A stretch of DNA of 64,000 nt, from positions 62,001 through 126,000 of the forward strand of contig NZ_JADEVO010000012.1 in assembly GCF_017114825.1 (NCBI RefSeq), in the 5' to 3' direction. Position 1 is the first letter of the stretch. The number at the start of each line of letters is the position of its first letter. Source of the stretch: Pseudomonas gregormendelii (GTDB taxonomy: Bacteria > Pseudomonadota > Gammaproteobacteria > Pseudomonadales > Pseudomonadaceae). The translations under genes and the position numbers were made by a program. Positions 9,630 to 20,280 of this stretch are shown piece after piece. Under the pieces are notes generated by a model. That model did no database searches. It saw only the letters and a program-made list of their open reading frames with translations, and was not told the DNA's origin.

Positions 9630-9902
9630 GTATTGCCCGCCTTCTTCATCGAGCGCTTCCGTTAGCTCATGTTAGGAGGGAAGAGCCTTCAATGGCTCAA
9701 CCGGTGATTGCCATTAAAAGTAGCATTCGGATGTGAAAATCCTGTGGCTTTTTCAAACCGTTTGGCGATTGGCTGGCATTTTTTTGATGCAGATCACGCT
9801 TGGGCGCAATAGCCGGCAGCGATTCGCACTCATGGCACCTTCCCTGACCATTGAAGCGCAGGCGGAACTTGGGCAAGCTCGGGTTTTTTCATTGAGCCGT
9901 TT

Positions 9903-10715
9903 ATGCACACCGACGATGACGGACCGCAACAGACCCTTGCCACCAGCGAAACGGTCATGCGTTACCACTTGCGCTGGAAGCACCGGGACCTGGACGGGGT
10001 AATGGCCCTTTACCACCCGCAGGTGCAGTACAGCGATCTCTTCCAGAATCGGGTAATGGAGCTGGCCGAATTGCGCGAATACGTGCGCAGCAGCATGCCC
10101 CGCGACCCCGACGAAGCGTTGGAACATAGCGACAGGATCCGCATCGACGGCGATACCGCTTTTATCCAGTACCGCATTACCCTGCGCGGCGGCGAGGGTC
10201 TGGTGTCATTCCGCGCCAGCGAAGCGATAACCGTGCGCGACGGCTTGATAAGGCGGGTCAACGAGTACGCTTCACTGGTGCACGAACAATCCAGCGACAA
10301 GCCAACCGGCGACCGCCCGGCCGTCAGTCGACTCGGCCTGTCACCCCGGCAGTTGAGCTTCATGGCCGAAGACCTGCAACAGTACTTCCAGCGTCAGCAA
10401 CCTTACCTCGATCCAGAACTCGACCTGCAGCGGGTGGCTGACGAGTGCGGGTACAGCCGGAACCAGATTTCGTACCTGTTGAATCAGGTGCTTGGCCAGA
10501 GCTTCTATCGCTACGTCAATCAGGCGCGATTGCAGCACCTGCTGGCCGCGCTGGATTCGGCCACGCCACCGCTGCGGGTCGATGAACTGGCCTTTGCCGC
10601 CGGGTTCAACTCGCTGTCGGCCTTCTATAGTAGCTTCCGCCGGCACACCGGGCAGTCGCCGAAGGCCTACGTCAAACAAATTTCTTTGCGTGCACGCGCG
10701 CAAGACAACCACTGA
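9903..10715 (+). CDS. NTF2/SnoaL-like domain fused to AraC-type regulator
   Basis: The protein (270 aa) joins two domains that are rarely linked. Residues about 10-125 look like a SnoaL/NTF2 ligand-binding fold (an RYHLRWKHRDLDGVMALYHP opening and a later GLIRRVNEYASL strand). Residues about 150-262 are an AraC/XylS double helix-turn-helix (LDLQRVADECGYSRNQISYLLNQ and later ELAFAAGFNSLSAFYSSFRR). It lies just upstream of the FAD amine oxidase, cupin and polyamine binder on the same strand, so it is probably their activator, with the NTF2-like domain sensing a small molecule. The ATG at 9903 is the first in frame after the non-coding gap. Confidence 0.8.
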   Translation: MHTDDDGPQQTLATSETVMRYHLRWKHRDLDGVMALYHPQVQYSDLFQNRVMELAELREYVRSSMPRDPDEALEHSDRIRIDGDTAFIQYRITLRGGEGLVSFRASEAITVRDGLIRRVNEYASLVHEQSSDKPTGDRPAVSRLGLSPRQLSFMAEDLQQYFQRQQPYLDPELDLQRVADECGYSRNQISYLLNQVLGQSFYRYVNQARLQHLLAALDSATPPLRVDELAFAAGFNSLSAFYSSFRRHTGQSPKAYVKQISLRARAQDNH

Positions 10716-10748
10716 GACCACGCACTAGGATCACGTCATTGAAGTTCA

Positions 10749-12170
10749 GTGGCGGAGTCCAGCATGCCAGCATGGCGCACTATCAGTTTATGGATGGATC
10801 AGCTCGATGATCCTTTGACAGCGCGTGCGGCGCTGGAACAGGACCTGGATGTCGACGTGGCCATCATTGGCGCCGGCTACACCGGACTCTGGACAGCGTA
10901 TTACCTCAAGCGCCTGGCACCGGGCTTGAACATTGCCATCGTCGAGGCGCAAACCGCAGGTTTCGGTGCATCCGGGCGCAACGGTGGGTGGTTGATGGGC
11001 AATCTACTCGGTGAAGACCGGCTGCTGGCGAACCTGTCCCCCGAAGATCGCCGCGCCTCCTTCGAATTGCTGCACGCTATCCCTGACGAAGTGGAGATCG
11101 TCCTCGAACGCGAGGCTATCGACTGTGATTACCGCAAAGGTGGCGCCCTGTATTGCGCGGCCCGCTACCCCGAACAAGAGACCAGCCTGCGGCGTTACCT
11201 GGACGGCCTTTACCAACAAGGCCTGACTGAAAAAGATTACCGCTGGCTCAGCCCCGAGCAACTGGCGCAGCAGATTCGCCTGGCCAAGCCATACGGCGGC
11301 ATTTACGCCCCTCATGTGGCCACCATCCACCCTGCCAAACTGGTCCGCGGCCTGGCCCGCACCGTCGAGCGCATGGGCGTGCGGATCTACGAGAACAGCC
11401 CGGTCACCCATTGGCAGGCGGGGTCGTTGCGTACAGACAAGGTACAAGTGCGCAGTCGCTGGATCGTGCCGGCCGTAGAAGGTTACTCCGTCACCTTGCC
11501 ACCGCTTGGGCGGTATCAATTGCCTGTGCAGAGCTTACTGGTTGCCACCGAGCCATTATCCGCCGCCACCTGGGATGAAATTGGCCTCAGTCGCGGCCAG
11601 GCATTCAGCGAAAGCAGCCGTCAGGTCACCTATGGCCAGCGCACCGCCGACAATCGCCTGGTGTTTGGCGCCCGGGGTGGCTACCAGTTCGCCGGCAAGC
11701 TGCGCCACAACTTTGACCTGACAACCAACGAAGTGGCGTTGCGCCGGTATCTGTTCGGCGAGCTGTTCCCTCAGCTCAAGAACGTGCGGATTACCCACGG
11801 CTGGGGTGGCAACCTGGGCATGTCCCGACGTTTCAAGCCCCACATGCTGTGCGATCAATCCAGCGGCATTGCCTTGTCCGGTGGTTATGGCGGGGAGGGC
11901 GTGGGCGCCAGCAATTTGGGCGGGCGCACCTTGGCCGACCTGATCCTGGAGCGCGACACCGAACTGGTTCGCCAGCCCTGGGTCATTCCCCAGGCCGGCC
12001 TGGCCGCCCTACGGGCCTGGGAGCCAGAGCCCTGTCGGTGGCTGGGCTACAACGCGATCATCCGCAGCTTCGTCCACGAAGACCAGACCCTGGCTAACCC
12101 GACCAGCGCGCCCTGGCGGCGCAAGCTGGCGAGTGGCGTGGCGGGTTTCATGGAAGGTTTCATGCACTAA
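10749..12170 (+). CDS. FAD-dependent amine oxidoreductase (PuuB/OrdL-like)
   Basis: This 473-aa protein is of the DAO family. It has an N-terminal dinucleotide-binding motif (VDVAIIGAGYTGLWTAYYL from about residue 36) and the usual SGRNGG block near 77-82. The C-terminal GLxSGGYGGEGVGASNLGG region closes the FAD site. The best family match is gamma-glutamylputrescine oxidase-like enzymes, supported by the adjacent polyamine-binding protein gene. It would oxidise an amine or gamma-glutamylated amine, releasing H2O2 or reducing quinone. It starts 33 bases after the regulator and is followed at 28 bases by the cupin gene, so the three downstream genes form an operon. A second oxidase of the same family is encoded at 40840-42141. 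Confidence 0.85.
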   Translation: MAESSMPAWRTISLWMDQLDDPLTARAALEQDLDVDVAIIGAGYTGLWTAYYLKRLAPGLNIAIVEAQTAGFGASGRNGGWLMGNLLGEDRLLANLSPEDRRASFELLHAIPDEVEIVLEREAIDCDYRKGGALYCAARYPEQETSLRRYLDGLYQQGLTEKDYRWLSPEQLAQQIRLAKPYGGIYAPHVATIHPAKLVRGLARTVERMGVRIYENSPVTHWQAGSLRTDKVQVRSRWIVPAVEGYSVTLPPLGRYQLPVQSLLVATEPLSAATWDEIGLSRGQAFSESSRQVTYGQRTADNRLVFGARGGYQFAGKLRHNFDLTTNEVALRRYLFGELFPQLKNVRITHGWGGNLGMSRRFKPHMLCDQSSGIALSGGYGGEGVGASNLGGRTLADLILERDTELVRQPWVIPQAGLAALRAWEPEPCRWLGYNAIIRSFVHEDQTLANPTSAPWRRKLASGVAGFMEGFMH

Positions 12171-12198
12171 ACAGCGTTTTCAACGACAGGTACTCCCC

Positions 12199-13672
<1,474 letters not shown>

Positions 13673-13711
13673 GCGCGAATCGATTACCTGAGGGGTTTAT
13701 CGACCCACCCC

Positions 13712-13750
13712 CACACAAACGGCCTGTCATTCCTGACAGGTTTTTGTGTG
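13712..13750 (+). terminator. rho-independent terminator of polyamine operon 1
   Basis: An inner stem CCTGTCA (13723-13729) pairs with TGACAGG (13734-13740) across a 4-nt loop. It is flanked by an outer CACACAAA/TTTGTGTG pairing and a T-run. Confidence 0.88.
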
Positions 13751-13860
13751 CGTGTCCCGGGTTAATCAACACTCCAAAGCCAGCACAAGCCACTGCAAGT
13801 AACCGACTCGACAGAGAGCAAACATCGGCCTCAATCACCCTGTTTGCTCTTTGCTCTTGT

Positions 13861-14091
13861 TTAATCTTCCTCGCGGACCGTGGCCACTTCCGCCGCGCGG
13901 ACTTTTACCTTCGACCCGGAAATATCTTCAAACTCGTAAAAACCATCCTTTGTTTCGGTTTTCGGCATGTCCTTGGTCAGGTACTGAGTGCCGTTCTGCA
14001 GGGTCACCACCGTGGCGGTGGAGCAACCTGCCAGCGCCAGAAGGGTCGCAACGGCCAGTGGCAGGCCCAGGGTCTTGATGTTCATATTCAC
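13861..14091 (-). CDS. small YgdI/YgdR-type lipoprotein (DUF903)
   Basis: This 76-aa protein has a signal peptide ending in the lipobox LALAGC (Cys at about residue 23). The mature part is a small SH3-like domain: VVTLQNGTQYLTKDMP, then GFYEFEDISGSKVKVRAAEV. This is the YgdI/YgdR pattern of outer-membrane lipoproteins of unknown function. It is monocistronic and divergent from the FAN1 gene. The gap 13751-13860 holds nothing else I can name. Confidence 0.85.
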   Translation of the reverse strand: MNMNIKTLGLPLAVATLLALAGCSTATVVTLQNGTQYLTKDMPKTETKDGFYEFEDISGSKVKVRAAEVATVREED

Positions 14092-14232
14092 CTCTCGAAA
14101 TGCAAAAAAGCGTATCCCTATCGGCGTTGGTGCAGTGGAACGCTGAAAAGTTCGCCAGCCGCTTATCTTTTTCCATTTGCGCCTAACCGCCCAGAGCTGT
14201 TATCTGTACGCATAACCAGTACTTGTATTGCC

Positions 14233-15915
14233 ATGGCGCCTGATTCTGTGACTGCTAACCCCCTCGACGATCCGTTCTATTACCTTAACAACTTCATGCA
14301 AGTGCTTGATTGGCTTGAGCATCGGTATGCAGACGTGTTGAGTGACGAGGAGCAGCGCTTCATTGGCGAATTCACCCAGCTGCCCCGTGAATCCCGGGCA
14401 CTGCTGGTGAGGCTGATCATGCGCAAGGGCATTCATTTTCGCGCCAGCAAATTGCAGTACGTCGAAATAGGCGACATTGCCCAGGCTGCCGCGCGGCTGA
14501 TCACGCTGGGCTGGATCGACGAGCACAGTGCGCTGCCCATCGAAACCCTGTTCCCGGTGTTGCTCAAGACCGAAGTGCTGCAGTGTTTTGCAAGCGCGAT
14601 CACTCAGCCCAGGGGCAAGAAGAACGACTGGTTGCCGACCCTGATTGAGCTGCACCCCGGGGCCCAGAGCTTCAACCAATGGTGCGCGCCCCTCGGGGAT
14701 CGCTTGTTCACCTTGACCATCATGGGCCTGTGCGATCGCCTGCGCCTGATGTTTTTCGGCAATCTTTACCAGGACTGGTCCGAATTCGTGCTGGCCGACC
14801 TGGGCATCTTCACCTACGAGAAAATCGAAATCGGCGCCGACTCGCGAGGGTTGTGCAGTCGCGAGGACGTGGATGCCTGTCTTTACCTGCACGACTGCCA
14901 GATGCGCTTCGAAGCGGGTGAAGCGCTGTCGGAGATCGTCGAACAGATCAACAGTCTCACGCTGACCAACCCCTGGCTGTCGAGGCGCCGCGGCAAGTTG
15001 ATGTTCCAGATGGGCCAGCACTGCGAACGCATTGCAGATTTCGTCAACGCCGTGACCCTTTATCGTCACTGCACTTACCCAGGTGCGCGAGTCAGGCTGA
15101 TTCGCGTGCTGGAGCGCTGCGCCGAATATCAGTTGGCCCTGGACCTGGCCCTGCATGCGCAGCAGTTACCGCATAGCGCCGCTGAGCAGCAGCATGTGCT
15201 CAGGATACTGCCCAGGCTGCGCCGCAAGCTCGGCGGACCGCCCATGAAGCGGGCGTCGCCGCGACAAATGCTGCGCCTGGACCTGCAATTGCCCAGGTTT
15301 GATCCCGCAGTATCGGCGGATGAACTGTCGGTGGAACGCTACGTTCAAGTGCATCTGGCAGAGGCGACGGCGCCCGTGCACTACGTAGAAAACAGCCTGA
15401 TCAATTCGCTGTTCGGCTTGCTGTGCTGGCCGGCGATTTTTGCGCCTTTGCCTGGCGCGTTCTTCCATCCGTTTCAGCGCGGTCCAGCGGACTTGCTTTA
15501 CGAAGACTTTCATTCGCGGCGCGCCGAGTTGTTCGCCGCGTGCCTGGCCGAACTGGAAGACGGTCGCTACCTGCAGACCATACGCGAGCGTTACTCCAGT
15601 AAATGGGGCGTGCAGTCGCCTTTCGTGTTCTGGGGCGCGTTGAGCGAGGAGTTGCTCGACCAGGCGCTGGCGTGCCTGCCCGCCGAGCACCTGCGGCACT
15701 GGTTTAATCGCCTGCTGCTGGATATCAAGGCCAACCGCACCGGCATGCCGGACCTGATCCAGTTCTGGCCGCAGGACAAGACCTACCGCATGATCGAAGT
15801 CAAAGGCCCCGGCGACCGCCTGCAGGACAATCAATTGCGCTGGCTGGAGTTTTGTCATGAGCACCAGATGCCCATTGCCGTCTGTTACGTGCAGTGGGCG
15901 GAGCAGGGCGCTTGA
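14233..15915 (+). CDS. FAN1-type structure-specific nuclease (VRR-NUC)
   Basis: This 560-aa bacterial FAN1 homologue cuts branched DNA, mainly 5' flaps, and is linked in the family to interstrand cross-link repair. The VRR-NUC domain is at the C-terminus with the PD-(D/E)XK active site visible: D507 in GMPDLIQFW, then E522 and K524 in MIEVKGPG, followed by RLQDNQLRWL. The helical N-terminal two thirds fit the SAP-like and TPR-like parts of the family. The ATG at 14233 was chosen because the in-frame extension upstream (back to 13645) runs through the divergent lipoprotein gene and its promoter. The 3' end overlaps the nuclease-helicase gene by 4 bases. Confidence 0.92.
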   Translation: MAPDSVTANPLDDPFYYLNNFMQVLDWLEHRYADVLSDEEQRFIGEFTQLPRESRALLVRLIMRKGIHFRASKLQYVEIGDIAQAAARLITLGWIDEHSALPIETLFPVLLKTEVLQCFASAITQPRGKKNDWLPTLIELHPGAQSFNQWCAPLGDRLFTLTIMGLCDRLRLMFFGNLYQDWSEFVLADLGIFTYEKIEIGADSRGLCSREDVDACLYLHDCQMRFEAGEALSEIVEQINSLTLTNPWLSRRRGKLMFQMGQHCERIADFVNAVTLYRHCTYPGARVRLIRVLERCAEYQLALDLALHAQQLPHSAAEQQHVLRILPRLRRKLGGPPMKRASPRQMLRLDLQLPRFDPAVSADELSVERYVQVHLAEATAPVHYVENSLINSLFGLLCWPAIFAPLPGAFFHPFQRGPADLLYEDFHSRRAELFAACLAELEDGRYLQTIRERYSSKWGVQSPFVFWGALSEELLDQALACLPAEHLRHWFNRLLLDIKANRTGMPDLIQFWPQDKTYRMIEVKGPGDRLQDNQLRWLEFCHEHQMPIAVCYVQWAEQGA

Positions 15916-18191
15916 GCTACAGCATCGCAGTGCGGGCGTTGTGCGAGTTTACCGCCAAGGTCGGTGACCTGGACCTGCGTTTCACGCCGTCGCCTACTGC
16001 CCTGGAAGGCATCGTCGGTCACCGCACGGTTGCTTCGCGCCGCAGCGGGGACTATCAGTCCGAGGTGGCGCTCGAAGGCCATTACCGGACCTTGCGCGTC
16101 AAGGGAAGGGCGGATGGCTACGATCCAGTACAAAACTGCCTGGAGGAAGTGAAGACTTACCGCGGCGACCTGAGCAGGCAACCCGCCAATCACCGGCAGT
16201 TGCACTGGGCCCAGGCGAAGATCTATGGCTGGTTGATGTGCCAGAAAGCCGGCCTGGAGCAGATCAACCTGGCCCTGGTGTACTTCGACATCGTCAGCGA
16301 AAAGGAAACCTGCCTGGTCGAGGCGTTCAGTGCTGCACAGCTGGAGCAGTTTTTCGAGCACCATTGCCAACTGTTCCTGCACTGGGCGCAGCAGGAAGTG
16401 GCCCATCGCGAGGCACGCAACCTCGCCGCGCAGGCGTTGACGTTTCCCCACGCCAGCTTTCGTCCCGGGCAACGCCACCTGGCCGAGTCGGTGTTCAAGG
16501 CGGTCAGCACCGGGCGCTGCCTGATGGCCCAGGCGCCCACCGGCATCGGCAAGACCGTCGGCACACTGTTCCCGATGCTCAAGGCCCTGGCGCCTCAGCA
16601 ACTGGACAAGATTTTCTTCCTGACGGCCAAGACCCCGGGGCGCAAACTGGCACTTGACGCGGCGCAGGTGATCATCGACAGCGCCGACGCGCCGCCGTTG
16701 CGCGTGCTGGAGATGATCGCCCGCGACAAGGCTTGCGAGCATCCCGACAAAGCCTGCCACGGTGAGTCCTGCCCATTGGCGCAAGGCTTTTACGATCGCC
16801 TGCCGGCCGCGCGCCAGGCTGCCAGCGAGCTGACCCTGCTGAATCAGGCAGCCTTGCGCGAGGTGGCGCTGGAACACGACGTCTGCCCTTATTACCTGAG
16901 CCAGGAAATGGCGCGTTGGGCCGATGTGGTGGTTGCCGACTACAACTATTACTTTGACTTCAGCGCACTGCTGTTCGGCCTGGCCCAGGCCAATAACTGG
17001 CGAGTCGCGACCTTGGTGGATGAAGCGCATAACCTGGTCGAACGGGGCCGCCAGATGTATAGCGCCAGCCTCGACCAATCGGCCCTGAACGCGGTGCGCA
17101 AAACAGCGCCCGAGGCACTGAAGAAGTCGCTGCAACGGGTCCATCGTGAATGGAATGCCCTGCATAATCAGCAACTGGGCGCCTATCAGGCTTATGACCG
17201 TGCTCCGGAAAAGCTCCTGCAGGCGCTGTTTTCCTGCAGCGCGAGCATTGGCGACTACCTCAACGATCATCCGCAAGGGGTCGACAGTGGCCTGCAGAAC
17301 TTCTATTTCGACATGCTGCAGTTTGGCCGAGTGGCCGAACTCTTCGATGAGCAGTACCTGTTCGATATCAGCAAGCGCGACCTTGAGCGCAAGCACAACC
17401 TCTCAACCCTTTGCCTGCGCAATGTGGTGCCTGCCGGTTTCATTCGCCCACGCCTGACAGCGTCGCGCACGGCCGTGCTGTTTTCCGCGACCCTCAGCCC
17501 CCGTCACTATTACGCCGACCTGCTGGGCACGCCGCCCGACACCGTGTGGATCGATGTCGAATCGCCGTTTCACGCCGACCAGTTGCAAGTCCATATCGTC
17601 AGCCAGATTTCCACGCGGTTTGTCCATCGCCAGGCGTCCCTGGGGCCGATCGTCGAGCTGATGGCCCGGCAATTCACAGAGCGCCCCGGCAACTACCTGG
17701 CGTTTTTCAGCAGCTTTGACTACCTGCAGCAAGTCGCGCAACGGCTGGCCGAGGCCCATCCGCACATCAACCTGTGGTCGCAATCGCGAGGCATGGGGGA
17801 AGGGCAGCGCCAGACTTTTCTCGACCAGTTCACCGCCGACAGCCAGGGCATCGGCTTCGCGGTGCTGGGCGGCGCGTTTGGCGAGGGCATTGACCTGCCC
17901 GGAGCGCGCTTGATCGGTGCTTTCATCGCCACCCTGGGCCTGGCACAGTTGAACCCGATCAACGAACAACTCAAGCATCGAATGGCAGCGATTTTCGGCG
18001 CCGGTTATGACTACACCTACCTGTATCCCGGCGTGCAGAAAGTGGTTCAAGCGGCCGGACGGGTGATACGCACCCAGCAGGATCAAGGCGTCGTCATGCT
18101 GATCGATGACCGTTTCGCGCAGGGCAAGGTCAAGCAATTGCTGCCACGCTGGTGGGCGCTAGGTCCCGCCGCCTGTCATGCTGGCGGATAA
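15912..18191 (+). CDS. Cas4/RecB-like nuclease fused to DinG/XPD-type Fe-S helicase
   Basis: This 759-aa protein has an N-terminal PD-(D/E)XK domain of Cas4/RecB type: GRADGYD near residue 70, LEEVKT near 80, and the QAKIYGW (QxxxY) box near 104. A superfamily 2 helicase follows, with Walker A APTGIGKT (K214) and a DEAH box at 370-373. Between them, clustered cysteines (C..C..C, then VCPYY) fit the 4Fe-4S site of XPD/DinG proteins. The C-terminal GAFGEGIDLPG and QAAGRVIRTQQD segments are helicase motifs V and VI. The TTG at 15912 was chosen (GGAG 8 nt upstream, TTGA overlap with the FAN1 stop); a GTG at 15894 is the alternative. It likely cooperates with FAN1. Confidence 0.88.
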   Translation: MSYSIAVRALCEFTAKVGDLDLRFTPSPTALEGIVGHRTVASRRSGDYQSEVALEGHYRTLRVKGRADGYDPVQNCLEEVKTYRGDLSRQPANHRQLHWAQAKIYGWLMCQKAGLEQINLALVYFDIVSEKETCLVEAFSAAQLEQFFEHHCQLFLHWAQQEVAHREARNLAAQALTFPHASFRPGQRHLAESVFKAVSTGRCLMAQAPTGIGKTVGTLFPMLKALAPQQLDKIFFLTAKTPGRKLALDAAQVIIDSADAPPLRVLEMIARDKACEHPDKACHGESCPLAQGFYDRLPAARQAASELTLLNQAALREVALEHDVCPYYLSQEMARWADVVVADYNYYFDFSALLFGLAQANNWRVATLVDEAHNLVERGRQMYSASLDQSALNAVRKTAPEALKKSLQRVHREWNALHNQQLGAYQAYDRAPEKLLQALFSCSASIGDYLNDHPQGVDSGLQNFYFDMLQFGRVAELFDEQYLFDISKRDLERKHNLSTLCLRNVVPAGFIRPRLTASRTAVLFSATLSPRHYYADLLGTPPDTVWIDVESPFHADQLQVHIVSQISTRFVHRQASLGPIVELMARQFTERPGNYLAFFSSFDYLQQVAQRLAEAHPHINLWSQSRGMGEGQRQTFLDQFTADSQGIGFAVLGGAFGEGIDLPGARLIGAFIATLGLAQLNPINEQLKHRMAAIFGAGYDYTYLYPGVQKVVQAAGRVIRTQQDQGVVMLIDDRFAQGKVKQLLPRWWALGPAACHAGG

Positions 18192-18207
18192 AGGCAATTG
18201 ATTGCCT
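18192..18207 (+). terminator. short hairpin after the helicase gene
   Basis: A perfect AGGCAAT/ATTGCCT inverted repeat with a 2-base centre starts right after the stop codon. There is only a weak T-stretch downstream, so its terminator function is uncertain. Confidence 0.35.
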
Positions 18208-18276
18208 GTGATTGCTGCTTTTCAATTTCGCCGGATGTCCCATACTCGTCGAAAACGAAATTCACGTGAGGATTGA

Positions 18277-20199
18277 ATGAGCGAGGATCGGAGGAAAGCC
18301 GGTGCCATCGAAGAGAAGCGCTTTCGCTTGTTGATCGATGCCGTGGTCGATTATGCGATCTACATGATCGATCCCGATGGCACAATCGCCAGTTGGAACT
18401 CCGGGGCCAAGCGTTTCAAGGGGTATGAAGAGGCGGAGATCCTGGGTCAGCACTTTTCACGGTTTTACACCGAGGACGACCGTCGCGCCGGCCTGCCCCA
18501 ACGAGCGTTGGATACTGCGATCCGCGACGGCCGTTTCGAAGGCGAGGGCTGGCGCGTGCGCAAGGATGGCTCGCACTTCTGGTGTCATGTAGTGATCGAC
18601 CCGATTCGTGACGCCGATGGTCAATTGCTCGGTTTTGCCAAGATCACCCGCGACCTCACCGACCGCAAGATGGCCGAGGAAACCCTCAAGCAAAGCGAGC
18701 AACAGTTCCGCCTGCTGGTGCAGTCAGTCACTGACTACGCCATCTACATGCTCGACCCTCAAGGGCGCCTGACCAACTGGAACCCAGGGGCTCAACGAAT
18801 CAAGGGCTATGCCCCTGAGGAGGTGGTGGGCCAGCATTTTTCGATGTTCTATACCCCTGAAGATCGCGTTGCCGGTGAACCGCAACGGGCGCTGGACACG
18901 GCGGTGCGCGAAGGCCGGTTCGAGAACAGGGCTTGGCGTATGCGCAAAGACGGTACGCGGTTCATGGCGCATGTGGTGGTCGACCCCATCTGGGGTGAGA
19001 CCGGAACCTTGCTGGGTTTTGCCAAGATCACGCGTGATATCACCGAGGCCACCACGGCACAGCGCACTCTGGAACAAACCCGCGAAGCGCTGTTCCAGGC
19101 GCAGAAAATGCAGGCGATCGGTCAACTCAGTGGCGGGATCGCCCACGACTTCAACAATTTGCTAACGGTCATCCTGGGCAACCTGGAGATCATTCGCAAA
19201 CGCGCAGTCAACGAACCAAAAATCACCCGCCTGGTGGACAACGCTACCCAAGGTGCCTTGCGCGGGGTTTCCCTGACCCAGCGTATGCTGGCTTTTGCCC
19301 GACGCCAGGAGCTCAAGACCGAGCCGGTCCAGGTTGCGGAAATGGTGCAGGGGATTACCGGACTGTTACGCAGCGCGCTGGGGCCGTCCGTGCGTTTGGA
19401 AACCCATTTCCCGCCAGGACTCGAGCCGGCCCTCGCCGACATGAACCAGCTTGAATTGACCGTGATGAACCTGGTAACCAATGCCCGCGACGCCATGCCC
19501 CAGGGCGGCGAAATTCTGGTCAGTGCCCAGGCCGTGGAGATTCATGCGCAATCGACTCTGTCTCTGGCGGCCGGCCAATACATCTGCCTGAGCGTGAGTG
19601 ATAACGGCGAAGGCATGGACGACGCCACGCTCGCCTCGGCAATGGACCCGTTCTTCACTACCAAAGGGCTTGGCAAGGGCACCGGCCTGGGCCTGTCGAT
19701 GGTGCACGGGTTTATCGAACAGCTGGGTGGCCGTTTCATCCTCAAGAGCCACAAGGATAAAGGCACCACGGCCGAGTTGTGGTTGCCGGTGGCTGCTGCC
19801 AGCGGCACAACCCAACCGCAGGCCGAAACCCAGGCGTCTGCGCCTGTTTCACGGATAAGCATACTGGTGGTGGACGATGACAGCCTGGTCCTGACCAGCA
19901 CCTGTCTACTGCTGGAGGACCTGGGCCATAAGGTTACAGGTGCGAACTGCGCAGCGAAAGCGCTGGAATTGTTCAGCGCCGATCAGCCATTCGACCTGGT
20001 GATCACTGACATGGCCATGCCGCACATGAGCGGCGCGCAACTGGCGCATGCCATCCAGGAGATCAACCCCGGCATCCCCATCATCATCGCCACCGGCTTC
20101 GCCGAGCGACTGGAAGGTTTCGCTGCCAATCTGCCGCGGCTGTCCAAGCCATTCAACCAGCTCAACCTGGTAGAAATCATTGCCTCGACCTTAAAGTAA
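18277..20199 (+). CDS. hybrid sensor histidine kinase (PAS-PAS-HisKA-HATPase-REC)
   Basis: This 640-aa cytosolic kinase has no membrane segment. Two tandem PAS domains (about 14-130 and 145-265) share nearly the same DYAIYM(I/L)DP.G opening and FAKITRD(L/I)T ending, so they look like an internal duplication. The H-box GGIAHDFNNLL has the phosphoacceptor His at about 290. The HATPase domain carries NLVTNARDAMPQGG and a G-rich LGKGTGLGLSMVHG. The C-terminal receiver domain has acidic residues at about 533-535 and phosphoacceptor Asp578 (ITDMAMP). Such orphan hybrid kinases respond to light, redox or ligands; DYAIYMLDP PAS domains are seen in several bacterial photosensor-like kinases, but no flavin-binding Cys motif was noticed. 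No cognate regulator is adjacent. Confidence 0.92.
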   Translation: MSEDRRKAGAIEEKRFRLLIDAVVDYAIYMIDPDGTIASWNSGAKRFKGYEEAEILGQHFSRFYTEDDRRAGLPQRALDTAIRDGRFEGEGWRVRKDGSHFWCHVVIDPIRDADGQLLGFAKITRDLTDRKMAEETLKQSEQQFRLLVQSVTDYAIYMLDPQGRLTNWNPGAQRIKGYAPEEVVGQHFSMFYTPEDRVAGEPQRALDTAVREGRFENRAWRMRKDGTRFMAHVVVDPIWGETGTLLGFAKITRDITEATTAQRTLEQTREALFQAQKMQAIGQLSGGIAHDFNNLLTVILGNLEIIRKRAVNEPKITRLVDNATQGALRGVSLTQRMLAFARRQELKTEPVQVAEMVQGITGLLRSALGPSVRLETHFPPGLEPALADMNQLELTVMNLVTNARDAMPQGGEILVSAQAVEIHAQSTLSLAAGQYICLSVSDNGEGMDDATLASAMDPFFTTKGLGKGTGLGLSMVHGFIEQLGGRFILKSHKDKGTTAELWLPVAAASGTTQPQAETQASAPVSRISILVVDDDSLVLTSTCLLLEDLGHKVTGANCAAKALELFSADQPFDLVITDMAMPHMSGAQLAHAIQEINPGIPIIIATGFAERLEGFAANLPRLSKPFNQLNLVEIIASTLK

Positions 20200-20218
20200 G
20201 TGCAGGCCAGGGAACGAA

Positions 20219-20258
20219 ATCCGGCTGAACTAGTTTCAAGCCGGATATTCTAATTCTT
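20219..20258 (+). terminator. terminator after the hybrid kinase
   Basis: ATCCGGCT (20219-20226) pairs with AGCCGGAT (20239-20246), with inner GAA/TTC pairing. A T-rich stretch follows. Confidence 0.65.
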
Positions 20259-20280
20259 TTTCCGACCTGATAGAACCCCC

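Noticed and set aside
15894..15915. GTG at 15894 as the start of the nuclease-helicase
   Set aside because: It lacks a ribosome-binding site; the TTG at 15912 has GGAG at the right spacing and overlaps the FAN1 stop.
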